Position numbers and translations under genes: made by a program. This document shows, piece after piece, positions 8,079-17,596 of a DNA stretch of 64,000 nt. The DNA is from Lewinellaceae bacterium. Lineage in GTDB: Bacteria > Bacteroidota > Bacteroidia > Chitinophagales > Saprospiraceae. How positions within the stretch are numbered: the stretch's first letter is position 1; each line of letters opens with the position of its first letter. The notes beneath the pieces are model-generated. The model was given only the letters and a program-made list of their open reading frames with translations, did no database searches and was not told the DNA's origin. The DNA is taken from assembly GCA_020636135.1 (NCBI GenBank), contig JACJYK010000001.1:3272501-3336500 (forward strand), read 5' to 3'.

Positions 8079-10394
8079 ATGAACTACAGCAAGCGCGCTA
8101 TTCAAATCCAACTGGCAGTCAGCCTGGCGATCCTGATTACATCCTGTGCTCCCCAATGGACTGAAGCGGATCACGGAACCTATAAAGTGATCACCAACAA
8201 CGGTGGGGCTGCCCTGGGATATTCGCCCCAATCCGGTGTATCCATCCTTACCGTAAGCCGGCATGCCTTTAAAGATCTCAACCGCAACGGATCTCTTGAC
8301 CCGTATGAGGACTGGCGCTTATCTGCCGATCTCCGTGCTGCTGACCTGGCCAAAAAAATGACCGTAGAACAAATCGCCGGGCTTATGCTTTACAGCGCCC
8401 ATCAAAGAATTCCCGGAGGAGGGTTTCGCGGTGACGGCACCTATCAGGGTAAACCCTATGATCAAAGCGGTTCCAAAGCTTCGGATCTTTCCGACCAGCA
8501 AATTGAATTCCTTAAGGAAGACAACCTCAGGCATGTACTGGTCACTACTATCGAATCTCCTGCCGTTGCCGCCGAGTGGAATAATAATGTGCAAGCCCTG
8601 GTAGAAGGGTTGGGATTAGGGATACCTGCCAATAACTCTTCTGACCCGCGGCACGGCACGGTAGCCAATGCCGAATACAACCTCGGATCCGGTGGTGCTA
8701 TATCGATGTGGCCGGGCTCATTGGGCCTTGCTGCCACTTTTGATCCGGCAGTCGTGGAACAATTCGGAACCATAGCTTCGAAAGAATACCGCGCCCTCGG
8801 TATCGCGACGGCGCTATCACCACAAATTGACCTGGCTACCGAACCACGCTGGAACCGCGTGAATGGAACCTTTGGTGAACATCCCGGCCTGGCAACGGAT
8901 ATGGCTCGCGCATATGTCGACGGATTTCAGACTTCGGAGAACGGAGGATGGGGATTTCAGAGTGTCAATGCCATGGTCAAGCACTGGCCGAGTGGTGGTC
9001 CGGAGGAAGGTGGTCGTGACGGCCATTTCGGTTATGGAAAATTTGCTGTCTATCCGGGAAACAACCTGCAGGATCAACTGAAACCTTTTGTCGACGGCGC
9101 CTTTCATTTAAACGGTGGCACCGGAATGGCCGCAGCAGTCATGCCCTATTATACCATCTCCTACCAGCAGGATACGGTCTACGGCGAGAATGTGGGTAAC
9201 AGCTACAGCAAATACATCATCAACGATCTCCTGCGCGGAGTCTATGGCTACGACGGCGTAGTATGTACCGACTGGATGATCACCGCCGATCCAGGTACAC
9301 CCGACCAGTTCCTGGGAAAATGCTGGGGCATGGAAACAGCATCCATAGCCGAACGACACTTCAAAGTGATCGAAGCTGGTGTGGATCAGTTTGGCGGCAA
9401 TAACGACGCTGAGCCGGTCATGGCCGCGTACCAGATGTTGGTTGACAAATATGGCGAACAGCCTGCCCGTGACCGGTTTGAAGCTTCCGCCATCAGGCTG
9501 CTGAAAAACATCTTCCGGACCGGTTTGTTCGAAAATCCTTACCTCGATCCGGAAGAATCTGCCAAAACGGTAGGCCAACCCGATTTTATGCTTGCGGGAT
9601 ACGAAGCGCAGCTGAAATCCATCGTCATGGTTAAAAACACGAATCAGGTAATGCCGGTCGCAAAGAAGAAGACCGTCTTCGTCCCTAAACGCCTGTTTCC
9701 CTCCACCGTTGGCTGGTTTGGTAATGTAACACCGGAGCGCATCGATTATCCGGTGAATATGGACATTATCCGCAAATACTATGAAGTGACCGAAGACCCA
9801 AAACAAGCCGATGTTGCCCTGGTTTTCATCAAAAGTCCGGCTTCCGGAACCGGTTATGATAAAGCTGACCTGTCCAGGGGGGGCAATGGGTACGTGCCCA
9901 TCAGCCTCCAGTATAGCCCTTATACCGCAGACCTGGCCCGTGATCCGAGCATGGCCGGCGGCGATCCAACAGAATCATTTACCAACCGTTCCTACAAAGG
10001 AAAAACGATCCAAACCAGTAACCAGTCTGACCTGCAACTGGTTATGGATACCAAAAAAGCCATGGGTGACAAACCGGTCATCGTCTGTCTGGATGCGTCC
10101 AATCCCACCGTTATGGAGTTCGAACCGTATGTCGATGCTGTTTTAGTCAGTTTCAGCGTTCAGGACCAGGCTCTGCTGGATCTGATCAGTGGAGATCACG
10201 AACCCGGCGGACTGCTTCCGATACAAATGCCGGCTAACATGCAGACTGTAGAGACCCAAAAGGAGGATGTACCACTGGATATGGAGCCATATAAGGATTC
10301 CGCAGGGCACGTTTACAATTTTGGCTATGGCCTGAATTGGCAGGGCGTTATATCCGACCAGCGGACAGCGAAGTACGTGGGCGCAGACCAGTAG
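8079..10394 (+). CDS. Glycoside hydrolase family 3 lipoprotein (beta-glucosidase/hexosaminidase type)
   Basis: A 771-residue enzyme from the ATG at 8079. This start gives a clean lipoprotein signal with lipobox ITSC and lipidated Cys23; a GTG at 8007 in the same frame would place a long leader before it. The GH3 N-terminal barrel contains the conserved KHWPSGG-type segment and the nucleophile Asp in DGVVCTDW. A C-terminal alpha/beta sandwich follows, ending in the short NFGYGLNWQ block. GH3 enzymes remove terminal beta-linked glucose, xylose or GlcNAc. It is probably anchored to an outer or periplasmic membrane face. A palindrome sits just upstream. The substrate is not determined. Confidence 0.88.
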   Translation: MNYSKRAIQIQLAVSLAILITSCAPQWTEADHGTYKVITNNGGAALGYSPQSGVSILTVSRHAFKDLNRNGSLDPYEDWRLSADLRAADLAKKMTVEQIAGLMLYSAHQRIPGGGFRGDGTYQGKPYDQSGSKASDLSDQQIEFLKEDNLRHVLVTTIESPAVAAEWNNNVQALVEGLGLGIPANNSSDPRHGTVANAEYNLGSGGAISMWPGSLGLAATFDPAVVEQFGTIASKEYRALGIATALSPQIDLATEPRWNRVNGTFGEHPGLATDMARAYVDGFQTSENGGWGFQSVNAMVKHWPSGGPEEGGRDGHFGYGKFAVYPGNNLQDQLKPFVDGAFHLNGGTGMAAAVMPYYTISYQQDTVYGENVGNSYSKYIINDLLRGVYGYDGVVCTDWMITADPGTPDQFLGKCWGMETASIAERHFKVIEAGVDQFGGNNDAEPVMAAYQMLVDKYGEQPARDRFEASAIRLLKNIFRTGLFENPYLDPEESAKTVGQPDFMLAGYEAQLKSIVMVKNTNQVMPVAKKKTVFVPKRLFPSTVGWFGNVTPERIDYPVNMDIIRKYYEVTEDPKQADVALVFIKSPASGTGYDKADLSRGGNGYVPISLQYSPYTADLARDPSMAGGDPTESFTNRSYKGKTIQTSNQSDLQLVMDTKKAMGDKPVIVCLDASNPTVMEFEPYVDAVLVSFSVQDQALLDLISGDHEPGGLLPIQMPANMQTVETQKEDVPLDMEPYKDSAGHVYNFGYGLNWQGVISDQRTAKYVGADQ

Positions 10395-10739
10395 ATTGAT
10401 GTGATTTCAGGTTAACTGATTTTAGATTTTAGATTTTAAATGTTGTGGCTTTTTTGAAGCCCGGATACCTTATTGCCCCGATGCTTTGTCGCAACATCCA
10501 TCCCCCTTCGAAGGAGGTATGCGATCTGCCAGGGAAAAACGAATGCGAAATTAACCTCCTCTCTTTTCATCTAAATCCCAAATCAACAGATTTACAAATA
10601 AACAAATAAACAGATATACAGATATACAGATATACAAATTAACACCTCTACAAATAAACACCTCTACATTTTGATGCCCTGATTCTCTTCATAATTACCA
10701 ATCCATTATTTTAGTAATGGAACAACAGAACTGAAACCG
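10395..10739. repeat. Intergenic stretch with short tandem repeats
   Basis: A 345-base gene-free stretch. GATTTTA occurs three times in a row at 10418-10438. CAGATATA occurs three times at 10611-10634. ACACCTCTACA occurs twice, 16 bases apart, at 10642 and 10658. The rest of 10583-10668 is A- and C-rich and low in complexity. No terminator hairpin or clear promoter was seen. The repeats look like slippage products rather than a regulatory array. Confidence 0.6.
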
Positions 10740-13172
10740 ATGAAAATACTATCAATCTTACCTTTCTTGATTACAACCATCACCTGGGCACAGCCGACGC
10801 AAACCATCCGGGGTAAAGTTGCAGACAGTGAATCCCATTTTCCGCTGATTGGCGTGCACGTCATTGCCCTGGATGAAGCGAGCAACCAATACGTCGCCAC
10901 CACGGATCTTGACGGAGATTTCAGGCTGGAGAAAATCCCGGTTGGAAGGGTTTCGATCACTTTTTCCTACCTCGGATATAAAGATTTTAAGATGGCCGAT
11001 GTCATCGTTACTTCCGGGAAGGAAGTTATCCTGAACATCACCCTGCAGGAATCGGTCACCGATCTGCAGGAAATCGTTGTTGTAGCAAGACAGGCAGGTG
11101 AAGCAAGGAATGAAATGGCTACGGTAAGTACCCGGGAGTTTTCGGTTGAAGAGACCAACCGATATGCCGGATCACGGGGTGAGCCCGCGAGGATGGCCAG
11201 CAATTTTGCCGGTGTGCAGGGCGCGGATGACTCCAGGAATGATATCATCATCAGAGGTAACAGTCCACAGGGAGTCCTTTGGCGGCTGGAAGGAATAAAT
11301 ATCCCCAATCCCAATCACTTTTCCATACCCGGTACCGGTGGGGGCCCTGTCACAATACTCAATAACAAGTTCCTGGCCAACAGTGATTTTTTTACCGGCG
11401 CTTTTCCTGCCGAATACGGGAATGGCCTGGCTGGCGTATTTGACCTGAAAATGCGCAATGGCAATAACGAGAAACTGGAATTCAGCGGTCAACTGGGTTT
11501 TTTAGGAACGGAATTAATGGCAGAAGGCCCTATTTCTAAAAAGAGCGGATCATCCTTTCTTGCTACCTACCGGTATTCTACACTGCAATTATTCCAGTTT
11601 TTAGGAATTAATGTGGGAACAGATGCTATCCCTCAATATCAGGACGGAGCTTTCAGACTTAATTTCCCCTTAAAATCCGGAGCCAATATTTCCTTCTTTG
11701 GCATTGGAGGCACATCTACCATCGATATTATCTTAAGTCAGGATACTGTGCCGGATAATGAAACTCTTATTTATGGATCAAACGACAGGGACCAGTATTT
11801 CTCGTCCAGAATGGGTGTCGCAGGCCTCTCATACACCCACCCTGTCAATGAAAGAACATATATCAAGACGACTTTCTCCGCCTCCAACAGCTGGATCAAG
11901 GCGCATCACGATTTTTTACCCCGCTATGTCGAGCAGGGAGAATATACTTATGTGGCACCTTACAATAAAGACAACCTACCCAGCATCCTGGATTATGTGT
12001 TTCGGGAAAATAAATATTCAGCGTATTTCTTCATAAACCGGAAATTCAACAAACAAGCGAGCATGAAGGCAGGGATCAATGCCGACCTGTTTGACCTCTA
12101 TTATCAGGATAGCGCCCGGGTGATGAGTTTTGACCTTAACAACGAGCTAACGGTAGAAGATTGGAAAACAAGGTGGAACTCTACGGCGACTCCGCTTCTG
12201 TTGCAACCTTATGTGCAAATGAAATACAAATTCAGCGATGACCTCATCGGAACAGCAGGCATAACTTCCGTGTATTATTCGTTGAATACCAATAGCTTTT
12301 CACCATTTGAACCCCGGCTGGGGCTGAGTTATTCACTGACAAAAACCCAGAAGCTGTCATTGGGACTGGGATACCATAGTCAGACCCAATCCAACTACCT
12401 GTATTTTTACAATCCGGTAAACACCAATGCCGAGCCCTATAATCTCGGTATGGGGTTAAGCAAGAGCAGCCAGATCGTGGCGGGATATGACCTCTCCTTA
12501 CAAGGCAATATTCGCTTTAAAGCAGAAACCTATTTTCAATACCTCACTAAAATACCGGTAGAGAAAAATTCCAGTTATTTCTCCCTGATCAATGCAGGCA
12601 GCGGATTTTCCAGGTTTTTTCCCGATGAATTAAAAAATACCGGTACAGGCAGAAATTACGGACTTGAACTTACCATTGAAAAATACTTCAGCAATCAATA
12701 TTTTTTCCTGTTCACCGGATCATTGTATGACAGTAAATACAAGGGCAGTAATGGCCAATTGACCAATACGACATTTAATGGTAATTATGCCATGAATGCC
12801 TTATTTGCCAAGGAATGGAAATTTGAACGGTCATCCCTAAATGCAGGTGGAAAGGTCACCTTTGCAGGAGGAAGGAGGTATGGAGATGTTGATGAAACGG
12901 CCTCCAGGGAAGAAGGAGAGATCATATACCTTAACAACAGCAATTACAATAAATATGCTTTCAGGCCTTATTTCCGGGCGGATGCGAAAGTGAACTACCG
13001 TTTTAACCGGAATAAAGTATCCCATGAAATAGCTGTCGACCTGGTCAATGTCTTTAATATTAAGAACATCCTCACTTTAACTTATGATCCGGACAGCCCG
13101 GAAACCAATTACACCCGGGAGGAATACCAACTCGGTTTTTTGCCGCTGTTTTATTACCGTATCGATTTTTAA
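10740..13172 (+). CDS. TonB-dependent outer-membrane receptor with carboxypeptidase-regulatory-like domain
   Basis: An 810-residue outer-membrane protein. A signal peptide (about 1-17, ending WAQ) is followed by a carboxypeptidase-regulatory-like beta domain (about 22-110), a plug domain (about 115-240) and a beta barrel to the C-terminus. Such receptors import large ligands using TonB energy. No SusD-like partner is present on either side, so this is not a classic SusCD pair. The GH20 gene begins 47 bases downstream, suggesting a shared transcript and a role in taking up an amino-sugar glycan; that link is inferred from position. Confidence 0.9.
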   Translation: MKILSILPFLITTITWAQPTQTIRGKVADSESHFPLIGVHVIALDEASNQYVATTDLDGDFRLEKIPVGRVSITFSYLGYKDFKMADVIVTSGKEVILNITLQESVTDLQEIVVVARQAGEARNEMATVSTREFSVEETNRYAGSRGEPARMASNFAGVQGADDSRNDIIIRGNSPQGVLWRLEGINIPNPNHFSIPGTGGGPVTILNNKFLANSDFFTGAFPAEYGNGLAGVFDLKMRNGNNEKLEFSGQLGFLGTELMAEGPISKKSGSSFLATYRYSTLQLFQFLGINVGTDAIPQYQDGAFRLNFPLKSGANISFFGIGGTSTIDIILSQDTVPDNETLIYGSNDRDQYFSSRMGVAGLSYTHPVNERTYIKTTFSASNSWIKAHHDFLPRYVEQGEYTYVAPYNKDNLPSILDYVFRENKYSAYFFINRKFNKQASMKAGINADLFDLYYQDSARVMSFDLNNELTVEDWKTRWNSTATPLLLQPYVQMKYKFSDDLIGTAGITSVYYSLNTNSFSPFEPRLGLSYSLTKTQKLSLGLGYHSQTQSNYLYFYNPVNTNAEPYNLGMGLSKSSQIVAGYDLSLQGNIRFKAETYFQYLTKIPVEKNSSYFSLINAGSGFSRFFPDELKNTGTGRNYGLELTIEKYFSNQYFFLFTGSLYDSKYKGSNGQLTNTTFNGNYAMNALFAKEWKFERSSLNAGGKVTFAGGRRYGDVDETASREEGEIIYLNNSNYNKYAFRPYFRADAKVNYRFNRNKVSHEIAVDLVNVFNIKNILTLTYDPDSPETNYTREEYQLGFLPLFYYRIDF

Positions 13173-13219
13173 GATATTCCGACTGCTGACTACATGCTCC
13201 TGATCCTTATCTTCAGCTG

Positions 13220-15619
13220 ATGAAGAAATTCCTTAAGATCCTGGCATTCGTAGTTGCACTTCTGGTCCTGGCAGCTGGCATTCTATGGTATGTGTATTTT
13301 CGTCCGGCGCCACCGGCTATTTCGGATGCCGACCGGGCACGCCTGGAAATCATGCCGTTGCCGGCAAAATTGAAATTAAAGGATGGCGCATTCGTAATCC
13401 CGCAGACCTGGTCCATTCAATATACAGCAATCCGGACCGCCCGGATTGAAGGTGCAGCAGATCGTTTCTTTATTCGCTTGACCAGGCAAACCAAGATGAA
13501 TTTCTCCAGCAAAACCGGACCGCAACTGATCATCGATTGCAGCCGGGAAAGTCCTCGCTATCCAAACCTTCAGGAGGATGAGTCGTATACGCTGATGGTG
13601 TCAACCAGTCAAATTGTTCTGAAAGCCGCAGATGAATATGGCATCCTCCGCGGTCTGAACACCCTGGCACAAATGGTGCAGCGACAGGGGGACAACTGGG
13701 TGATCCCGGCTGTAGAGCTGGAAGACCAACCTCGCTATACCTGGCGCGGACTGATGATCGATGTATGCCGGCATTGGATTCCCAAGGAAGTTATTTTGCG
13801 CAATCTGGATGCTATGGCTGCTGTCAAGTTAAATGTATTGCACCTCCACCTGAGCGATTACCAGGGGTTTCGCGTCGAGTCGCGTCGTTATCCCAGGTTG
13901 CAGGAGCAGGGATCCGAGGGGAACTATTATACGCAGGATGATATCCGGGAAATGGTCAATTATGCAGCGGAACGGGGCATACGCATCATTCCGGAATTTG
14001 ATCTGCCCGGCCACTCTACGTCCTGGCTGGTTGGATATCCTGAACTGGGCAGCGCTCCCGGTCCTTATACCATTGACGGCCTGGCAGGTGTGCTGAATCC
14101 GGTATTGGACCCTACCCGTGAAGAGGTGTATCGATTTCTGGATGGTATCATCGGTGAAATGGCCGGATTATTTCCAGATTCGGTATTGCATATTGGCGGT
14201 GATGAAGTCAATCCCCATGACTGGAATGAGAATCCATCCATCCAGCAGTTTATCCAGGATCATCAGTTGACTGATAACCACGGCCTCCAAGCTTATTTCA
14301 ATCAGCGCCTGTTCGCTATTTTGACAGCACATGGTAAGCGGATGATGGGCTGGGATGAGATCCTTCACCCCGATCTACCTCCATCCGGCATCATCATTCA
14401 GCCCTGGCGCGACCCAAAAGCCTTGTGGGCTGCTGCCCGCCAGGGTTACGATGGCGTCCTTTCCAATGGCTATTACCTGGACTATAAGCAGCCCGCAGGA
14501 AAACATTATCAGGTAGACCCGGAAATCATCCCCGGGGCGGTCACCATTGAGATTGATTCATCCAACTGGCAAAGCTGGAAAACAACGATAACATTTCAGG
14601 ATAATGTCATGGATGGGGAATTGTACCTGTTTGGTCAAGATGGCGATCTGCGGGGTATCATTCAATCGATGGGCAATACCGCTTCTTTCACAGATCCTGT
14701 GTGGGAAAACAACCTACTCACATTCAGTAATGAATCTTCTTTTGGCAGGATAAAATATGAGTTGACTGCCCACGGAGATTCCTTATCCGGCACCATGCGA
14801 ATAGCCCTGTTTTCACTGGATATTAAAGGCGTAAAGAATGGAGGATCCGATCGCCCCGATGGTGATCCGCTTCCTTTGTTTGAAAAGATCGAGCCACTGA
14901 CAGGTGAAGAGACCCGTCATATTCTGGGAGGTGAGGCCTGCATGTGGACAGAAATGGTAAGTGCTCAGACACTGGAAGGGAGGGTCTGGCCCAGGATGGC
15001 AGCCATTGCAGAAAAATGGTGGTCTCCGCAATCCCTGACCTCCGATGTAAAAGACATGTACCGTCGTCTCTGGATCACCGAAGAGGGTCTGGTCCGGCAA
15101 GGACTGCAGAGCCATAGCAATCAATACGATCTGCTCACCGGCATTACCGGCAAATGGTCACCGGCATTACAGGATTTTGCCGATGTATTGCAGGAGGACC
15201 TATTTTTCAACAGAATGACAATTTATCCACAGCCTTACAATGTGAAAATGCCTCTGGACCGGATGGTCGATGCAGCCATGCCGGAAAGCAAGGTAGCCTA
15301 TCGGTTCAATCAATTAGCACAGGAATATGTTTCCAGTCCCAGGGACAGCCTGCGAGCACAAATCATCAGCTGGCTGGATCGCTGGATCGAATCGGCGGCC
15401 TATGTGGAAAGCATGCGGTCCGAACATCCAGAACTGGATGAAGTAGCACCCCATGCTGATCACCTGTCGCGGCTTTCCCGTCTGGTTATTGCCAAATTAA
15501 ACCAGGAGCAGGCTACAGAAGCGGAATCGGAGATTCAGGAACTCCTCCAGGATGCTGGAAAACCCTTTGGTGGTACACTGTTAGTCGTCAACGAAGGGCT
15601 GTCCATCCTTTTACAATAA
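13220..15619 (+). CDS. GH20 beta-N-acetylhexosaminidase with inserted beta-rich domain
   Basis: A 799-residue enzyme with an N-terminal membrane anchor (about residues 5-27, no lipobox). A GH20b-like domain covers about 40-168 and the catalytic barrel starts near 172. The catalytic pair is D328-E329 in HIGGDE; LHLHLSDYQGFR near 206 and GGEACMWTE near 570 are typical. Between the tyrosine segment at about 418-433 and the GGEACMWTE block lies an extra stretch of roughly 115-120 residues (about 434-553), predicted from its pattern to be beta strands. This insertion is not usual for GH20. It probably removes terminal GlcNAc or GalNAc in the periplasm. It follows the TonB-dependent receptor by 47 bases. 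Confidence 0.9.
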   Translation: MKKFLKILAFVVALLVLAAGILWYVYFRPAPPAISDADRARLEIMPLPAKLKLKDGAFVIPQTWSIQYTAIRTARIEGAADRFFIRLTRQTKMNFSSKTGPQLIIDCSRESPRYPNLQEDESYTLMVSTSQIVLKAADEYGILRGLNTLAQMVQRQGDNWVIPAVELEDQPRYTWRGLMIDVCRHWIPKEVILRNLDAMAAVKLNVLHLHLSDYQGFRVESRRYPRLQEQGSEGNYYTQDDIREMVNYAAERGIRIIPEFDLPGHSTSWLVGYPELGSAPGPYTIDGLAGVLNPVLDPTREEVYRFLDGIIGEMAGLFPDSVLHIGGDEVNPHDWNENPSIQQFIQDHQLTDNHGLQAYFNQRLFAILTAHGKRMMGWDEILHPDLPPSGIIIQPWRDPKALWAAARQGYDGVLSNGYYLDYKQPAGKHYQVDPEIIPGAVTIEIDSSNWQSWKTTITFQDNVMDGELYLFGQDGDLRGIIQSMGNTASFTDPVWENNLLTFSNESSFGRIKYELTAHGDSLSGTMRIALFSLDIKGVKNGGSDRPDGDPLPLFEKIEPLTGEETRHILGGEACMWTEMVSAQTLEGRVWPRMAAIAEKWWSPQSLTSDVKDMYRRLWITEEGLVRQGLQSHSNQYDLLTGITGKWSPALQDFADVLQEDLFFNRMTIYPQPYNVKMPLDRMVDAAMPESKVAYRFNQLAQEYVSSPRDSLRAQIISWLDRWIESAAYVESMRSEHPELDEVAPHADHLSRLSRLVIAKLNQEQATEAESEIQELLQDAGKPFGGTLLVVNEGLSILLQ

Positions 15620-15647
15620 CCGTGAAAAAGGGTGAAGTGAAAAAATA

Positions 15648-15679
15648 ATTGCATTTTGTTGTCGTATATATTATATTTG
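15648..15679 (+). promoter_or_regulatory. Candidate Bacteroidota promoter before the EVE-domain gene
   Basis: TATATTTG at 15672-15679 matches the Bacteroidota -7 consensus TAnnTTTG exactly. ATTG at 15648-15651 lies 20 bases upstream, the usual distance for the -33 element (TTG core). The predicted start of transcription falls near 15686, 14 bases before the ATG at 15700. It would drive the EVE and MarR genes. Confidence 0.55.
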
Positions 15680-15699
15680 TGGCAACAAAATCATAAATC

Positions 15700-16170
15700 A
15701 TGCCCGACACGCCTTCAAGACCCCGTAAATACTGGATTATTGTCGCTTCAAAGGACCATGTCCGGAATGGCATCCGGCAAGGAATCGCCCAGGCCTGCCA
15801 TGGCAAAGCAAGCCCGCTGAAACGGATGCGACCCGGTGACGGCGTCATCTACTATTCCAGTAAGCTTAAATTCGGGGAGCCTGCACCATGCTGGGAATTT
15901 ACGGCGATAGGCACCGTCATGGACGGCGATGTCTATTCCATTCAGATGTCGGAGGATTTTTGCCCTTCCCGGCGCGAAATTGAATTTTTTCCTGCCTGGG
16001 ATGTTTCCATCCTGCCGTTAGTAGATCAGCTATCCTTCATCCAAAACAAAAAAAGCTGGGGTTACCCATTTCGCTTCGGATTCTTTGAAATTCCGGCATC
16101 CGATTATAATTTAATAGCATCCAAAATGCTTCAGGAAAGCCATGAGCAAACCCGTAACCTTTCAGTTTGA
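15700..16170 (+). CDS. EVE domain protein (PUA-like fold)
   Basis: A 156-residue soluble protein. The opening RKYWIIVASKDHVRNGI and the later GDGVIYYSSK and AIGTV segments mark an EVE domain, a PUA-related fold that in other proteins reads modified bases in DNA or RNA. It appears to be a stand-alone EVE protein. Its last 29 bases overlap the start of the MarR gene, so the two are translated from one message. A good promoter match lies just upstream. Its actual ligand and role are unknown. Confidence 0.83.
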   Translation: MPDTPSRPRKYWIIVASKDHVRNGIRQGIAQACHGKASPLKRMRPGDGVIYYSSKLKFGEPAPCWEFTAIGTVMDGDVYSIQMSEDFCPSRREIEFFPAWDVSILPLVDQLSFIQNKKSWGYPFRFGFFEIPASDYNLIASKMLQESHEQTRNLSV

Positions 16171-16591
16171 CCGGCCTGAAGACAGCCCCGGCTATGTCCT
16201 CTGGCAATTGACGATGGCCTGGCAGCGGCAGATCAAACATGCGCTGGATCCCCTGGACCTCACGCACACCCAATTTGTACTGATGGCCGCATTAGCCTGG
16301 TTATCGCGTCAGCAGGAAGCAGTAACACAAATCGATATAGCCAACCATAGCCAGACCGACCGGATGATGGTATCCAAGGTACTTAGGACCCTCGAGGCCA
16401 AGGACCTCCTATCCAGAGAGGAACATGCCACCGATACACGGGCTAAGGTAGTGACCCTGACCGCAGCCGGAAAGCAACGCATTCAGGAAGCGGTCAAAGT
16501 GGTCGAGGCTACCGATGCCGGGTTCTTTTCAGGTTTGGGTGAACAATTGAGCCCATTCCTTTCCGGAATGTTGCAATTACTGCAGCGATGA
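16142..16591 (+). CDS. MarR-family transcriptional regulator
   Basis: A 149-residue winged-helix regulator. The core is visible from TQFVLMAALAWL through the recognition helix region DRMMVSKVLRTLEAKDLL to the wing (RAKVVTLTAAGKQ). MarR proteins bind small aromatic or oxidative signals and usually repress their own operon. The gene overlaps the upstream EVE gene by 29 bases in another frame, so translational coupling is likely. The GH43-like gene starts about 50 bases downstream and may or may not belong to the same transcript. Confidence 0.9.
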   Translation: MSKPVTFQFDRPEDSPGYVLWQLTMAWQRQIKHALDPLDLTHTQFVLMAALAWLSRQQEAVTQIDIANHSQTDRMMVSKVLRTLEAKDLLSREEHATDTRAKVVTLTAAGKQRIQEAVKVVEATDAGFFSGLGEQLSPFLSGMLQLLQR

Positions 16592-16639
16592 GTTCATAAA
16601 CGCATCATGCCAACTCCAAAATATCGGTATTTTGAGTAC

Positions 16640-17590
16640 ATGAAGCGTATCCAACCGATAACAGGATTTCCATTGCTGGCCCTGATGATGATCAACATGA
16701 TTTCGGCCTGCAAAACCACAGAACCTTCCGGCTATCTATTTGCATATTTCAAAGGCAATGGTGAAGATGGCCTGCATCTGGCCCACAGCGCTGACGGCTT
16801 TCACTGGAAAGCATTGCACGGAGATTCATCATTTCTTACACCGGCGGCCGGAGTGGACCATTTGATGCGCGACCCCTGCATCATCCAGGGCGGTGATGGC
16901 CAGTATCATATGGTCTGGACTGTAAGCTGGAATGAACGGGGTATCGGTTATGCGAGCAGCCCGGACCTTATCAACTGGTCACCGCAGAAATACATACCGG
17001 TCATGGAAGAAGAACCGACCGCCAGAAACTGCTGGGCTCCTGAAATTTACTTTGATTCTCCTTCTGGGACCTATCTCATTTATTGGGCAACGACGATTCC
17101 CGGGCGATTTCCGGAAACGGATTCGTTGGGAGACTCCGGATACAACCACCGGATGTACTGCACCACGACGAGGGATTTTGTCTACTTCACCCCTACCCGC
17201 CTGTTTTATGATCCCGGCTTTAATGTCATCGATGCGACCATCCGGCATATTGACCATCAATACGTGATGTTTCTGAAGAATGAGACATTGTTGCCCGAGG
17301 CGGAGAAGAACATCCGGATGGCAACCAGTGACAGCCTGATGGGCCCTTATTCCCCGGCCTCACCTCCTATTTCCGGACACTGGGTCGAAGGTCCCACTGC
17401 AATACACCTCGATACGGGCTGGATCGTTTATTTTGACCGTTACCAGGAGCACCGGATGGGAGCCATTTTATCCCCCGACCTGAAACATTGGGTTGATGTA
17501 AGTGACCGTTTGGTATTCCCGGAAGGAACCCGGCATGGTACGGTATTCCGGCCATCTGCAAAAACCTTATCAAAAATTGATCATCAATAA
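16640..17590 (+). CDS. GH43-like five-bladed beta-propeller lipoprotein
   Basis: A 316-residue lipoprotein; the ATG at 16640 is chosen because it gives a compact signal ending in the lipobox ISAC. The rest resembles GH43-type five-bladed propellers (arabinosidase/xylosidase superfamily). Features seen are the early acidic residue in MRDPCII, the repeated Gly-Tyr-Ala blade motifs (GIGYASSPDLINWS), the WAPEIYFD segment with a likely catalytic Glu, and VEGPT in a later blade. It probably acts outside the cytoplasm on plant or algal polysaccharide side chains. The exact linkage is not predictable. Confidence 0.75.
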   Translation: MKRIQPITGFPLLALMMINMISACKTTEPSGYLFAYFKGNGEDGLHLAHSADGFHWKALHGDSSFLTPAAGVDHLMRDPCIIQGGDGQYHMVWTVSWNERGIGYASSPDLINWSPQKYIPVMEEEPTARNCWAPEIYFDSPSGTYLIYWATTIPGRFPETDSLGDSGYNHRMYCTTTRDFVYFTPTRLFYDPGFNVIDATIRHIDHQYVMFLKNETLLPEAEKNIRMATSDSLMGPYSPASPPISGHWVEGPTAIHLDTGWIVYFDRYQEHRMGAILSPDLKHWVDVSDRLVFPEGTRHGTVFRPSAKTLSKIDHQ

Positions 17591-17596
17591 TTTACT

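Noticed and set aside
9108..9806. Minus-strand open frame of 232 codons inside the GH3 gene
   Set aside because: Shadow of a gene with an intact nucleophile motif.
13653..14878. GH20 insertion as an assembly error or frameshift
   Set aside because: The frame is continuous on both sides and the conserved motifs follow in order.
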